The translations under genes and the position numbers were made by a program. This document shows positions 1 through 10,476 of a DNA stretch of 64,000 bases, one piece after another; the stretch's first letter is position 1, and each line of letters opens with the position of its first letter. Under the pieces are notes generated by a model, which was not told the DNA's origin, made no database searches, and was given only the letters and a program-made list of their open reading frames with translations. Origin of the DNA: Fuerstiella marisgermanici (GTDB lineage: Bacteria; Planctomycetota; Planctomycetia; Planctomycetales; Planctomycetaceae). Where the stretch lies: positions 8,048,001 through 8,112,000 of the forward strand of contig NZ_CP017641.1 of assembly GCF_001983935.1 (NCBI RefSeq), given 5' to 3'.

Positions 1-430
1 CCGCTGCTTTCTCCTCCGTCACCATCGGTTACGACCGCTGAAATGACGCGCGGAGTTTTCGACGGAGTTGATGACATATTCCCGAACGTGATGTTGCGCA
101 GCACCGCCTGCGCGGCGGCCGGCGTTGACGCGGCATTGAATGTAATCGTCAGAGGAGACACCCCGGCTCCCCCGGCAAATGTCCCGATCACCGTTCCCGC
201 AAAACTGACGTCGCTTCCGGAGACGCTGACTTCTCCGGGACCGGTTCCCTGATTGCGGACGGCCAGAATGTCATTCGCCGTGCCACCTTCGATGATCTCC
301 AGTGTCAGCGTCCCCGTATTGAAATCGGCTGAGTCCGCGTCTGTGATCGTGGCCGACGGATCGATCACCAGCGGGGCAGAAGCTACCTGGAATGTCACGG
401 GTGCGGAAGGAAGTGTCAGGACCGGAGGCA
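1..430 (-). repeat. Second copy of a ~140-residue LPSAP...DGDGG module
   Basis: The translated module begins LPSAPVTF, contains LAVRNQGTG, GTFAGG and NAASTPAAAQAVL, and ends VVTDGDGGESS. A close relative starts LPSAPATF and lies at about 1880-2290 (minus) in the same protein. The two copies flank the propeller section, so the protein is built of duplicated blocks. Confidence 0.65.
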
Positions 431-3400
431 GCAGATCCACGACATTGACAATCTGCGAGTCCGTGTCCGGTTTCAGTCTGACAACGAATAGATCTGTGTT
501 CCCGTCGCTGCTGAGCGTGACTGTGTCCGGTCCCGGATCAAAATCACCCGACCCGGAATACTGTCCGGTACTCAGCACGTTGTCCTGGCTATCGAACGTG
601 ACGTCGAAGGGCGTGGTCGTTCCGGACGACTGACCAAAGGCCGTCGCGAACAACACGCTACCGTCCGGTTTTAGCCCCCATGCCGCTCCATTCCATGTAC
701 CAACAGCCGTGCGATTCAGCGTTCCCGCGGAAGGATCGAAATCGGAAGTACCGGAGAACTGAATTCCTGCCACGACGTTTTCGTTGCTGTCCAGGTCGAT
801 GCCGCGGCCCTGATCGATACTGCCGGTGCCCACACCGTGAGCCCAGACAAAGTTTCCGGTCGAGTCGAGTTTCGAGACAAATGCGTCCCAGTTGCCTGCG
901 TTTGTTACGTTGTGAACGCCGGCCCCTGGATCGAAGTCAACCACGCCGCCGCCGGTGACCTCAAAGTAGCCCGTCGTGTACACGTTTCCGGTACTGTCGA
1001 CGACAATGTCCTCTCCGCTGTCAAACTCAACGCCGCCCCAGCCCCGCACCCAGACTAAATCGCCCGACGAATCCAGTTTTAACACGTAAATATCAATATC
1101 GAACGTGTCCGTCGTCGCTGTCGAGAGTGATAAGACTCCGGTACCTGGATCAAAGTCGGTCGTCCCGTTGAACGTTCCAACGACGTGAACGTTGCCCGTC
1201 GCGTCCACCGTGATGCCTTCTCCCCACGAGCCGCGTTCCGATGTCGTTGCGGTGGCTTTCGCCCAGACCAGACTCAGAGCTGTGTCCAGCTTCAGGATGA
1301 ACGTCTGCGAACTGCCGCCGGTGTCGGGCAGATTGAAGACACCCGCACCCGGATCGAAGTCCTGCACACCGCCATACGATCCTGTCAGGTAGACATTGCC
1401 CGGCGATTCCGCAAATATCTTTGCCCGCCCTCCGCCGATGCTTCCGGACGTCACATAGTCTCCTTCGCTGTCGAGCTTCAGGATGAATCCGTCCGTTCCC
1501 GAAGCGGTCAGATTGACAACTCCGGGTCCCGGATCGACGTCGATGGTGCCGCTAAACAGGCCGGTCGCGTACACGTTGCCATTGTTGTCGACTGACAGAT
1601 CCGTCTCCTGATTGGCGACGTTCGCACTCACCTGCTTCGCCCATCGAAGCGCGCCTGAGGAATCATAGCTGACGATCAGAATCTCATCGCGGTTGGATGC
1701 TGCACTTGTCAGATTGACGGTTCCCGGCCCCGGATCGACATCGATCGTGCCGCGGAAGTAGCCCGAGACGTAAACATTACCGTCCGCATCCGTTCCGACT
1801 TCCTCGCCGCGGTCGAAGCTGGAGTTACCCAGCGAAACCGCAAAACTGAAAATCAGATCCTGCGAAACTATTCCGCTGACACCGCCATCCCCGTCGGTCA
1901 GCACCGCCGTTACTTCCCGAGGTGACGTCGACGGAGTCTCAGAAACATTCTCGAAGGTCACATTCTGCAGTACTGCTTCTGCTGCGGCCGGCGTAGAGGC
2001 GGCACCAAACGAAATGACAAGCGGCGCCGCACCAAAACCTCCGGCAAACGTACCGATAACGATGCCTTCGAAAGTCACGTCGTTTCCGGAAATACCGATC
2101 TGGCCGGCACCCGTGCCTTCGTTACGGACAGCAAGCCGATCAGTGCCTGTCGCGCCGTTCGTTATTTCCAGTGTCAATGTTCCAGATTCAAAATTCGCAG
2201 AGTCCGGATCAGTTACGGTGGCCGCCGGGTCGAGCAACACCGGAGCATCACCCTCAGTGAACGTTGCAGGTGCCGACGGCAGAGTGAGTTCTGGTGCGAT
2301 ATTGTCGATGATCGTCGTCGTTGACTGCTGACTTCCGGATTCCGTACCGTTTGTCACTGCGTCGATGTCGACGATGACCGTTTCGTCGGCTTCGTCCACT
2401 GTGTCCGGCACTGCAGTGACATCAATCGTCCCGGAAAGGCTGCCGGCAGAGATGACAATCTGGCTCGCCGTGAAAACGTAGTCGTCAGTCGGTGTTGCGG
2501 TACCGGTAAGGGTCAGAGCAACAGTGACATCCTGACCTGTGATTTCCGAGAGCGTCGCCGTGAACTTGGCGACGCCTGATGCTTCCATAACCGTGGCATT
2601 GTCCACCGAAAGATTGACGCTCGGATTAGTCGCCTGAAGCTCAAAGGCTCCGATATCAACGTTGGCTCCAACAAGCCGACTGAAGCCTGCTCCTCGCTGG
2701 TCGGTGGCCTGAGCAGAAGTCGTATCGCCAGCTCCAATCGCAGCACTTCCCACCAGCAGCGCGTGAGTCTGTGTCGGACCGCCATTACTAGAAAGTGGCC
2801 CGAGTCCGGCAGAGACGCCGGTCACGTCAGACCCAAGGCTGAACGACGAAACAGCGTTTCCGCTTCCGACGAGGTTGAATCCGGAACTCGTAATCGTATT
2901 TGTGCCCCCGCCGGACAGGATGTTATCGATGTCGCTGTTCACGTTGTCCGCGATAATGCTGGATAGCACGACGGTGTTGGCAATCAGTGCTGATCCATCT
3001 GTGTAGCTGGCCACACCGCTTCCATTGCCAGCCGTCGCTGAATTCCCGGTCACGGTGCTGTGCCGAATGTTCATCGTTCCGTTAAAGTTGGCAATGCCGC
3101 CTCCGAAGCCACTCGTTGTGGTGTTGCCGGAAACGGTCGAGTTCACAATGGTGGCTGTGACGGTCAGGCCGTTAGAGTCAAACCCAATTCCCCCGGCACC
3201 GCCGGTCGTTTCGTTGCCGGAAATCGTACTCCGTTCAACTAACAGATTTCCGGCCGCGACGACCACACCGCCACCCAGCGCACCTACGCCCGTGTTTTCA
3301 TTGTTCGAGATCGTACTTTCCGTGATGGTCACGTCGCCGCCGATGTTCAGGAGACCGCCGCCGACTCCGCTCGCGGAGGCCGTTGTATTTGCGTCAATAG

Positions 3401-6400
3401 TGCTTCCGGTAATGATGGTCTCGGCACCTTGCGTTGCTGAGATACCGCCACCAAACGAGTTCGCTCCGCCGGTACTGTTGTTGGAAATGGTCGAGTCCGT
3501 GATGGTCAGCGTGCCGCCGATCTGAAAGATGCCGCCTCCGTCAGACGCGTCTGCAATCGTTTGGCTGTTCGTAACGACGCTGTCGATGATCTGCAGATTC
3601 CCGGACGACCGGATGGCCCCGCCGCCCTGGCCGACAGCATTGGTCCGGCCGCCGCTCAAAGTCAAACCATCAATGACAACGTCCGGCGTATGCTGCAGGT
3701 CGAAGATACGGAACAGGTTGCCTCCGCTCACCGTCAGGTTCGATGCCCCCAGCCCCGTAATTGTCAGATCATCTGTGACCGACAACTGGTCGATGGTCAG
3801 AGTGATTGTCTGCCCCGACAACCCCGCAGCGAACTGAATATCGTCAGCACCCACATGAGTGTTCGCTCGCTCGATGGCTTCGCGCAGAGAAAAGTCTCCG
3901 GCCGAATAGTCTCCGTCGCTTTCATCGGCGTTCGTGTCGACCACGAAAGGCCCGGTCGGGTTGTTGGCCGTGACCGTGACGTTGTCGATCGCGAAGTCTT
4001 CGTCCTGATCGCTGACGCTCATTGAGATTCGCAGATCAAGCAGATTGCCTGAGCCAACAATATCCGCCGTGAAATTGCGAAGTGCGTCCGTCAGCAGCGT
4101 GCCGTCTCCACTGCCATCTCCGTCGGTGTCGAGTGAAAAATACGCTGCATTGGTACCTCCGGTGTTGTTGCCACGAAACTCCATAATGTTGACGTAGCCG
4201 CCGCCGTCGATCTGAACTTCCACTCGAATGAAATCAGATGGTTCGATGTGACGTCCGGAGTCGCCGTTGATTCCTTCATCAAACGAGGCAAATTCCGCAC
4301 CGAACTGCAGCCCGGTTTGCCCGCTGATGTTCAGGCCGCTCCATGTGGCAGTGATCGGCAAAGAGGCTGCCGTATGGCCGGTGGCCGAGGCGTCCATGTC
4401 CATTCCGGTGAGGAAATTGCCGGTTGCACCGGTGTAGGACGGCACGGTCGGAGTGGGAGGACTGCCCGGGCCGAAATCGCCGCCACCCGCACCGTCTGAA
4501 ATTCCAAAGAAGGCTGACCCATCGCCGATACTGAAAAACGGTTCACTGACGGAAAACTGCCCGGAGTGATCGAACGGTTCCAAAAGAATCGCATCGGTAC
4601 TCGGGCCGATGGTAACGGCGTGGTCCTCCACTTCACCGTCCGCCGCCGCCCCCGTCACACTCAGCGATCCCGCCGTACTGAGGCGGAATCTCGCAAAGGT
4701 CGTTCCTTCCTGAACATTGGCTCCGGTATCCTGAGGAATCGCAAAGCTGACTGACTGCAAGCCGTTTGCTGTGCCCAGATCGTAGTTCGTGAGGATCCGC
4801 TCACCCGGATCATTCCAGTCTCCGTCGCGGTTGAAATCGATCCATGCATCCAGACGGTTGGATGTGCCATCTGCGTTCTGCAGGTCGACATTTACGGAAC
4901 CGATTCGCGATGCGTTTGTGGATGCAATGATCGAAGTCGTAAACGTCACGCCGTCTTCGTCGTCAGGCGAGCCAGTCGTGTCATCAGCATCGGCCGCAGC
5001 AGAATGAGCACCGTCTACTTCGCTGTCGCGTTCTGATCCAAGAGATGGACCGGCGGGAGTGTGCCGTGCACCATCTTCCGCCGCCGTGACCGGATAGTCC
5101 GAAACAAACGTTCCGCCGCCCGCCTGAGTTGCCGTCGGTGCATCACCGAAGTCAAGCAACACCGGGGCCGCAAGGACCTCCTGAATAGCAGCACCACTGA
5201 GCGCAACGAAGTCGCCGCCGGCATTGGAAACAACAATCTGAATCTGACCACTCGTGTTGGCGGTGGCACGTACCGCGTCGTCCTGAAGGTTTCTGGCAGA
5301 ACTGGCCACGGCATCATTCACAAGCAGCGCCCCGCCTGCCGCCGAAACGCTCATACTGAACGGCGACGGATTGGTACCTCCGCCATTGACCGTGACTGTC
5401 TGAGTCACAGGGTTACCAAACGGCCATGCACTGAACAACCACAAGTCGTACTCTGTGTTTGGGGTCAGATCTGTCCACGTTAGCGTGATTGATGTTGACG
5501 AATACCGTACGCCTCCGATGTTTGCCAGCGACGGAGTGTGGTCTGGCAGGTTGGCTGGCGAAGAACTGTTTGAGATCCCCGAGCCGCCCGCAACTGAGAC
5601 GATCAGATCGAATGCCGTGGCATTTGCGTCTTCGTTGATCAGGTTGTTTGTTGTGCTTCCGAAGGCCCCCGTGATAATACTCCAGTTTGTTGGAGCGGTA
5701 CCGGTACTGTCAAAGTCGACACCAACTAATGGAAGCGCCTCGTTGTCAACATTAATAACGTCCAACAGGCGGTCACTGACTGCATCGAAACGTGAATCAA
5801 CCGTCATGGCTTGATTCACGGATAGCGTCAATGTTGTCGTTTGAGCACCGTCTTCAAGGACATCATCGACTCCAGTCACGGTCACGGTTTGAGGGACATT
5901 CCAGTTAGTGTCTGTGAATGTCAGCGTTGAAGTACCGACACTGACTTCTCCAGAATCAGCACTGCTGACGTCAACCACCACCGTGCCTGTGGGCTGAGTC
6001 GTCAAAACGACGTCAAATGTGTCTGAAGTGCCGGATTCGCTCACTTCAGTTGAGCCACCTGTCTGTGTGATCCCGAATCCGACGGTACCACTGCCAACTT
6101 CCTGGATGGCCGCCCCTGACAACAGTGCATTTCCCGCTCCGCCGGTCGAGACATCGCTGACAACAATTTGAATCGTTCCGCTGGCATCGGCCTGCACCAT
6201 GAGAGCGTCGGCTTCCAGCGTTTTTCCGGAATTCGCCAACCCGGCATTCACCAGCATCCCGCTGCCAATTGCGCCGGTATCCTGTGTAAACGATGGAACC
6301 GTGACGCCTGCGGTGATGGTCACGTCTTGCAGAACATTACTGCCGAACCACTCCGACGTCAGCAGGTAGATGTTGTAATCTTTCCCGGGCGTCAGCCCGC

Positions 6401-8612
6401 CCCACGTCAGAGTCAATGAATCGGATGCCAGATGATTGCCGTCGAGGCCCTCCAGTGACGGCGAATGCACTGGCGTGGCGGACGGCTCTGATGCATTCAA
6501 CCCAGCAGAACCCGAAACACCCAGCGTAAGACTGGTGCTTGTGGCGATGCCATCTTCGCGTATTAGATTTGATGTTGTGCCGCCGAACGTTTGGGAAATT
6601 TTCGTCCAGTTCTCAGGTGTGGACACTGAACCCGACTGATCAAAGTCGACGCCCACCACTGGATGCAGTTCGTCATCAGCAATGCTGGCCGTCACGGGAT
6701 TGATAAGTGTGCCGACCGGGTAATTTGAATCGGCAGTCGCGGTCACCATGTGAGTGACGGTGCCTAAGTGAATTCCTTCAGCCAGGGAATCGTCAGTTCC
6801 TCGAACATACAAGGTTTGGGCCGTCGAATTCGCGGCTATCAGAACAGAGGTTGCACCAAAGTTGACTCCGTCAAGGCTCACTTCCAGCTGAGCTCCGCCA
6901 TTGATAGTGATTTCCACATTTCCGGAAGGCACAGTATTGAGTGCCAGCGTATAGGTGTCCACGCCGACACCGCCGACAACGCCGTCCTCACTCACCGACG
7001 TGCCGCCACCGGATTCAACCACGGTCACACCCGGCGCACCCGCATTGGAAATGATCGTGAAGTTCGCATCCGAAATGTCAAAGAAGACATTCCCGACACC
7101 GCGTACTCGAACCCGGGCCTCGGTGGTGTCGATATTGGGTACCGTTAGTGTATGGCTGCCGTCGTTCGTCGTGCTGCCTGCCAGAACGAAGGGATACGTC
7201 AGGCCACCATCCAGCGACAGGTCGATTGCAACGTTTGACGTATTAATGCCGCTTCCCGTTGTCCCGGCGACGTCCCAGGAAATCGTTTGCGTCGAACCAC
7301 CAGTCCAGTTCACCGCCGCATTTGGAGCGGTCACAGCAAACGGACTGCCGGTGTTGACGACGTTGATCAGCACATCGTCGGAATTCACACCGCCGTTGCC
7401 GTCGCGCACGGTGGTGCGGAAGTTCAGGTCGCGGGTCGTAGTCGGCAGAGCTTCGCCGATGGCGGCCGTGTTCACGTTGTTTACCAGATCGGGCAGCCGT
7501 GGGAACGTCCGTGTCGAGTCCGTCGACGGCAGAAATGAACGAAACAGCGGGCTGCTGCCATTGTCCGTCAGTGGCAGGCTCATCGCGGGCCCGAGGTCAA
7601 GCTGTTCCCATGTGTAGGTGAACGTATCGCCGAGATCCGCGTCGAAACCGACAGCCGTCAATTCGAATGGCGTGCCTGCTGGAATCGTGAAATCGGCACC
7701 ACCGTTGACGACCGGCACATTATTGCCAGTTGACGTCGTCGAATTGGGGGTACCCGAACCAGCAATAAAGGTTTGCACTTGTTCAAAGCTGGCAGCATGC
7801 AGGTAGTTGTTCGGATCTACTTGGAGGTTGTCTGCTCCGGAAATGCCAGCGTAGCTCATTAACGTCGAACCACTGGCTGGCTCGTAGGCGTTCGTACCCT
7901 CTCGATTTCCCACGGCCGATCCGAAAGCGTCTGCGTTAAACGTGTGGTCCGCTCCGAACTGATGAGCCAGCTCGTGGGCGGCCAGACTTAGCCAGCTGGA
8001 ACCCTGAGGATTGGCTGACAACGAAACTCCGCGACCTTTGCTCGTGCTGCTATTGACAACACCAAGACCGGCCAGCCCCGAACCTCCACTGCCAGTTGTA
8101 CCGAACACATGTCCAATGTCGTAATTGCCCACTCCCACGACATTGTTCAGAATCGGCGTGTTCTCATTGATCATCGCCCCGGTGTTGCCGTTGCTGTATC
8201 CGTCCGTCCCCGCGTCCGTAAAGATCGTGCTCAAACCTGAAACCAGATCCAGGCGAATCGACAGCTCCGATTCAAAAATCGAGTTCACGTCGTCGACAAA
8301 TGTCTGAATCGCAGTTAACGCCTGCGTCTGCCCGCCAAAGAACGCGGTGTATTCGGCCGTCGCTGCGATGGCCAAACGATAGTTCCGCAATTGATCGCCG
8401 ACGTCGATATTGTTGCCAATTGTCGCAGACAGCAAAGCGCGGTCTTCCATCCGCTCAACACAGCAAGTGACCTGTGGCTCGTGCCGAGCCCCATGCTTGT
8501 CGATCCGCCGAGATCGTCGCTTTTGCCCACGAAGCAACGAGTCTAAGAACTTCTGGCCAATCGACCTTGCACGTTGCGTGCGGCGAGGCTTGAACTGCAT
8601 AGAAGTCTCCAT
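1..8612 (-). CDS. Giant secreted zinc metalloprotease with Calx-beta, beta-helix and beta-propeller repeats (C-terminus off window)
   Basis: The minus frame is open from an ATG at 8612 to the window edge, about 2,870 codons without a stop. The N-terminus is a long basic leader ending in VERMEDRALLSA, a variant of the planctomycete LEPRxLL export signature. Residues 80-300 resemble reprolysin-like metalloproteases; H213-E-x-x-H217-x5-H223 (HELAHQFGADH, codons near 7976) is a complete zincin zinc site, followed by an SYAG Met-turn-like stretch. Then come a Calx-beta-like series, a GEVEDH-ending GEVED-type domain, a beta-helix section opening with FSLREAI (CSLREAI-type) and rich in SGN/NSTVSGN repeats, and about seven DPGxG propeller repeats. 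An alternative start is the ATG at 8600. I infer a cell-surface or exported protease/adhesin. The C-terminal anchoring region is not visible. Confidence 0.88.
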   Translation of the reverse strand, partial: METSMQFKPRRTQRARSIGQKFLDSLLRGQKRRSRRIDKHGARHEPQVTCCVERMEDRALLSATIGNNIDVGDQLRNYRLAIAATAEYTAFFGGQTQALTAIQTFVDDVNSIFESELSIRLDLVSGLSTIFTDAGTDGYSNGNTGAMINENTPILNNVVGVGNYDIGHVFGTTGSGGSGLAGLGVVNSSTSKGRGVSLSANPQGSSWLSLAAHELAHQFGADHTFNADAFGSAVGNREGTNAYEPASGSTLMSYAGISGADNLQVDPNNYLHAASFEQVQTFIAGSGTPNSTTSTGNNVPVVNGGADFTIPAGTPFELTAVGFDADLGDTFTYTWEQLDLGPAMSLPLTDNGSSPLFRSFLPSTDSTRTFPRLPDLVNNVNTAAIGEALPTTTRDLNFRTTVRDGNGGVNSDDVLINVVNTGSPFAVTAPNAAVNWTGGSTQTISWDVAGTTGSGINTSNVAIDLSLDGGLTYPFVLAGSTTNDGSHTLTVPNIDTTEARVRVRGVGNVFFDISDANFTIISNAGAPGVTVVESGGGTSVSEDGVVGGVGVDTYTLALNTVPSGNVEITINGGAQLEVSLDGVNFGATSVLIAANSTAQTLYVRGTDDSLAEGIHLGTVTHMVTATADSNYPVGTLINPVTASIADDELHPVVGVDFDQSGSVSTPENWTKISQTFGGTTSNLIREDGIATSTSLTLGVSGSAGLNASEPSATPVHSPSLEGLDGNHLASDSLTLTWGGLTPGKDYNIYLLTSEWFGSNVLQDVTITAGVTVPSFTQDTGAIGSGMLVNAGLANSGKTLEADALMVQADASGTIQIVVSDVSTGGAGNALLSGAAIQEVGSGTVGFGITQTGGSTEVSESGTSDTFDVVLTTQPTGTVVVDVSSADSGEVSVGTSTLTFTDTNWNVPQTVTVTGVDDVLEDGAQTTTLTLSVNQAMTVDSRFDAVSDRLLDVINVDNEALPLVGVDFDSTGTAPTNWSIITGAFGSTTNNLINEDANATAFDLIVSVAGGSGISNSSSPANLPDHTPSLANIGGVRYSSTSITLTWTDLTPNTEYDLWLFSAWPFGNPVTQTVTVNGGGTNPSPFSMSVSAAGGALLVNDAVASSARNLQDDAVRATANTSGQIQIVVSNAGGDFVALSGAAIQEVLAAPVLLDFGDAPTATQAGGGTFVSDYPVTAAEDGARHTPAGPSLGSERDSEVDGAHSAAADADDTTGSPDDEDGVTFTTSIIASTNASRIGSVNVDLQNADGTSNRLDAWIDFNRDGDWNDPGERILTNYDLGTANGLQSVSFAIPQDTGANVQEGTTFARFRLSTAGSLSVTGAAADGEVEDHAVTIGPSTDAILLEPFDHSGQFSVSEPFFSIGDGSAFFGISDGAGGGDFGPGSPPTPTVPSYTGATGNFLTGMDMDASATGHTAASLPITATWSGLNISGQTGLQFGAEFASFDEGINGDSGRHIEPSDFIRVEVQIDGGGYVNIMEFRGNNTGGTNAAYFSLDTDGDGSGDGTLLTDALRNFTADIVGSGNLLDLRISMSVSDQDEDFAIDNVTVTANNPTGPFVVDTNADESDGDYSAGDFSLREAIERANTHVGADDIQFAAGLSGQTITLTIDQLSVTDDLTITGLGASNLTVSGGNLFRIFDLQHTPDVVIDGLTLSGGRTNAVGQGGGAIRSSGNLQIIDSVVTNSQTIADASDGGGIFQIGGTLTITDSTISNNSTGGANSFGGGISATQGAETIITGSTIDANTTASASGVGGGLLNIGGDVTITESTISNNENTGVGALGGGVVVAAGNLLVERSTISGNETTGGAGGIGFDSNGLTVTATIVNSTVSGNTTTSGFGGGIANFNGTMNIRHSTVTGNSATAGNGSGVASYTDGSALIANTVVLSSIIADNVNSDIDNILSGGGTNTITSSGFNLVGSGNAVSSFSLGSDVTGVSAGLGPLSSNGGPTQTHALLVGSAAIGAGDTTSAQATDQRGAGFSRLVGANVDIGAFELQATNPSVNLSVDNATVMEASGVAKFTATLSEITGQDVTVALTLTGTATPTDDYVFTASQIVISAGSLSGTIDVTAVPDTVDEADETVIVDIDAVTNGTESGSQQSTTTIIDNIAPELTLPSAPATFTEGDAPVLLDPAATVTDPDSANFESGTLTLEITNGATGTDRLAVRNEGTGAGQIGISGNDVTFEGIVIGTFAGGFGAAPLVISFGAASTPAAAEAVLQNVTFENVSETPSTSPREVTAVLTDGDGGVSGIVSQDLIFSFAVSLGNSSFDRGEEVGTDADGNVYVSGYFRGTIDVDPGPGTVNLTSAASNRDEILIVSYDSSGALRWAKQVSANVANQETDLSVDNNGNVYATGLFSGTIDVDPGPGVVNLTASGTDGFILKLDSEGDYVTSGSIGGGRAKIFAESPGNVYLTGSYGGVQDFDPGAGVFNLPDTGGSSQTFILKLDTALSLVWAKATATTSERGSWGEGITVDATGNVHVVGTFNGTTDFDPGTGVLSLSTATTDTFDIDIYVLKLDSSGDLVWVRGWGGVEFDSGEDIVVDSTGNVYTTGYFEVTGGGVVDFDPGAGVHNVTNAGNWDAFVSKLDSTGNFVWAHGVGTGSIDQGRGIDLDSNENVVAGIQFSGTSDFDPSAGTLNRTAVGTWNGAAWGLKPDGSVLFATAFGQSSGTTTPFDVTFDSQDNVLSTGQYSGSGDFDPGPDTVTLSSDGNTDLFVVRLKPDTDSQIVNVVDLLPPVLTLPSAPVTFQVASAPLVIDPSATITDADSADFNTGTLTLEIIEGGTANDILAVRNQGTGPGEVSVSGSDVSFAGTVIGTFAGGAGVSPLTITFNAASTPAAAQAVLRNITFGNMSSTPSKTPRVISAVVTDGDGGESS
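480..1850 (-). repeat. Seven SBBP-like propeller repeats inside the giant protease
   Basis: The minus-strand translation repeats a unit of roughly 50-60 residues carrying (D/F)DPGxGxxNLT and, in most copies, KLDSxGxxxWA plus a GNVYxxG stretch. Seven DPGxG cores can be picked out. This pattern matches beta-propeller SBBP repeats found in large secreted bacterial proteins. It is a protein repeat, not a DNA array: third positions differ freely between copies. Confidence 0.7.
1880..2290 (-). repeat. First copy of the ~140-residue LPSAP...DGDGG module
   Basis: The translation starts LPSAPATFTEGD and ends AVLTDGDGG, with LAVRNEGTGAGQIG and NVTFENVSETPS between. It is collinear with the copy at the window's left edge and differs from it at many residues, so the duplication is old. 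Confidence 0.65.
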
Positions 8613-9029
8613 CTGATGAGAATTTTGCGAAGTGCGGAAGAGGAGTGGCTGAAGAACCGCCACATATTCTAAGAGCAGCTCGCAATGATCAACCGTACAC
8701 CAATTTTGGCTGCCAACTGATACCGCCATCTTGAAGTAGGGAACAGAATTGACAGCCTCAAAAGAAATTCAAAGGAACGCGAGCCGATAGGGTTAAATCG
8801 TATTTTCTAACTGTTTTGACGGTCCAAGTGGAGCAGCTACAGGTCACAACTGCCCCGTGAAATGTTGCAGCAGTGAAATCTGCGGCCCCGAAGTACGCCC
8901 GATGGTCCATTAGCATTCTTGGCCGTTAATTAAGCGGTCTATGGTGGTCTCAGGCGGTGGGGAATCGCCCCAATGCAATACGGTGACAAATGGGTGAGAG
9001 TTCGCGGACTTCTTTGACCTTGCCGTCTT
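8613..9029. other. Intergenic, no gene seen
   Basis: This 417-base stretch lies between the start of the giant protease and the stop of the PEP-CTERM gene. It must carry the protease promoter on the minus strand, but I see no convincing -35/-10 pair, Shine-Dalgarno site or terminator hairpin. Confidence 0.4.
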
Positions 9030-9767
9030 CTATCCGCTTGTCCGACGGCGGTGCGCGGTGCGAAGGACCGAGCAGCCGGCACATAGTAGAAGCATCGCGG
9101 TGGTGTTTGGCTCGGGAACCGGCGAAACGGCTGTGAGTGATGTTAGCCGAAATGACGTTGAGCCAGCACCACCACCCGGCGTGGAGAACGAGAGATTGAG
9201 AATCGCGTGATCCGAATCGAAGTTTGGGCCGGTGTTATCGAGGAAGAATGTCAGGTCCGGGGGCGTGGCCACCAAGTCTTCTGAATCGAGGCCTTGCTGA
9301 TCAAGGTCCTGGAGGCTCAATTGGGCGCCAACCAAGTTGCGGTTCGCGTTGTAGAAGCTGCTGAATACCGTAATTCCGGAGACGGCCGAGTTGACAACAT
9401 ATTTGTCTGATAGAAAGTTAAAGCTCCCACTGGTTTGGACAGGGTCGCCGAGAAGAATGTCACCACCGGGACCACCGTTGCCAGTGCCAAATCCATCAAT
9501 GGTGATATCGAAGTTGGTAATTGCATCCGTGTAAAAAGTAAAAGTGTTTGCCGCAGGTGTGGTCGTGGGAGCGGTGTCCAATTCAAACGTGTAGCTACCG
9601 CTTATCGTTTGCCCCGCACCGAAGGGCAACGTACTACTCGGACTGTCAGCAACGGCTTCAAATGCAAAAGTAATGAGATCAGCAGATGCCGTGGAGTCAT
9701 GACCGCCACAAAAAATTACAATGACCGCCATCACAATTCCAAGGCACTGGTGATTCTTTGTCTTCAT
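9030..9767 (-). CDS. PEP-CTERM sorted exported protein
   Basis: This 245-residue protein has an N-terminal signal peptide (MKTKNHQ, then the hydrophobic CLGIVMAVIVIFCGG, cleavage probably near TASA). Its beta-rich body has the GQTISGSYTFELD pattern of PEP-CTERM surface proteins. The C-terminal tail is VPEPNTT, a hydrophobic helix and RTAHRRR, the full tripartite PEP-CTERM signal recognised by exosortases. A good ribosome site (GGAGGT, 9 bases upstream) fixes the ATG at 9767. The partner or substrate cannot be inferred; these proteins are usually matrix or cell-surface components. It stands alone on this strand. Confidence 0.85.
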   Translation of the reverse strand: MKTKNHQCLGIVMAVIVIFCGGHDSTASADLITFAFEAVADSPSSTLPFGAGQTISGSYTFELDTAPTTTPAANTFTFYTDAITNFDITIDGFGTGNGGPGGDILLGDPVQTSGSFNFLSDKYVVNSAVSGITVFSSFYNANRNLVGAQLSLQDLDQQGLDSEDLVATPPDLTFFLDNTGPNFDSDHAILNLSFSTPGGGAGSTSFRLTSLTAVSPVPEPNTTAMLLLCAGCSVLRTAHRRRTSG

Positions 9768-10062
9768 TCAATTCAGACCTCCAAAACGACGTTCGGCGAA
9801 TGCAGGGAACCGATTATCGAGCTAGGTAGCAGGCTCAGTCAAACGGTTTCCGCCACTGTGGAGAATATTCTGCAACCGCTGACGCTGAAGGCTGACTTGG
9901 CGTCAGGCGATTGAACTTTGCGATTGCCGGTGAGGCGAATCCGCGACAAGGCGATGAGGTGAACTGCATGATTCGCCAAGACGTGTTGCCCCGGGTATGG
10001 CAGAGCGAGCCGCCTTGCGATGCGTTGCCGAGAGGTTTGTGGGGGCTCAACACCGAGGCCCC

Positions 10063-10476
10063 TTATGTCAGCACGCGGTCGATTGTCTCGAAGAGTCTTT
10101 CGGCAACGATGGGCTTTCTCAAAAAATCGTCAGCGCCGGCCTCCATGCATTGTCTGCGATCGTGGGTGGCCGACATCATAACTATTGGAGTACGAGTGTC
10201 GGTTGAAAGTCCGCTGTCGCGTAGCCTGGCAACGGCATCCAAGCCGCTCAGTCCCGGCATTTCAACGTCTGTCAGAATCAGATCGGGGCGATTGCCCAAG
10301 GCGCTATCGATGAGTTCCAGGCCGGTTGTGACTTCCGTTGCCGAGAAGTTGATCTCCTTGAGAAAGACACAGACAATCCGGCGAATTGCTGGTTCGTCGT
10401 CCGCGATCAGGACACTGATTGGTCCCTTGTTCCGCAGCCGGCTGATAAGTTGGAGTTGTTCATTTGACTCGCCCAT
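10063..10476 (-). CDS. Stand-alone response regulator receiver (CheY-like)
   Basis: The 137-residue product is a single receiver domain: acidic pair D26-D27 (LIADDE), phospho-acceptor D70 (LILTDVEMPG), S102 (VMMSAT) and K121 (FLRKPI) are all in place. There is no output domain, so it would work by protein contact, as CheY or Spo0F types do. I chose the ATG at 10476, where the alignment to receiver domains begins, with GGAAGG about 12 bases upstream. The frame is open to 10587, but that extension looks noncoding. No histidine kinase is nearby. Confidence 0.88.
   Translation of the reverse strand: MGESNEQLQLISRLRNKGPISVLIADDEPAIRRIVCVFLKEINFSATEVTTGLELIDSALGNRPDLILTDVEMPGLSGLDAVARLRDSGLSTDTRTPIVMMSATHDRRQCMEAGADDFLRKPIVAERLFETIDRVLT

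Noticed and set aside
43-8616. Many plus-strand open frames of 60-220 codons
   Set aside because: They lie antisense to the single minus frame that runs from 8612 through the left edge and shows clear domains. Their sequences are Pro/Ser/Val-rich, as expected for shadows of Gly/Asp/Thr-rich coding DNA.
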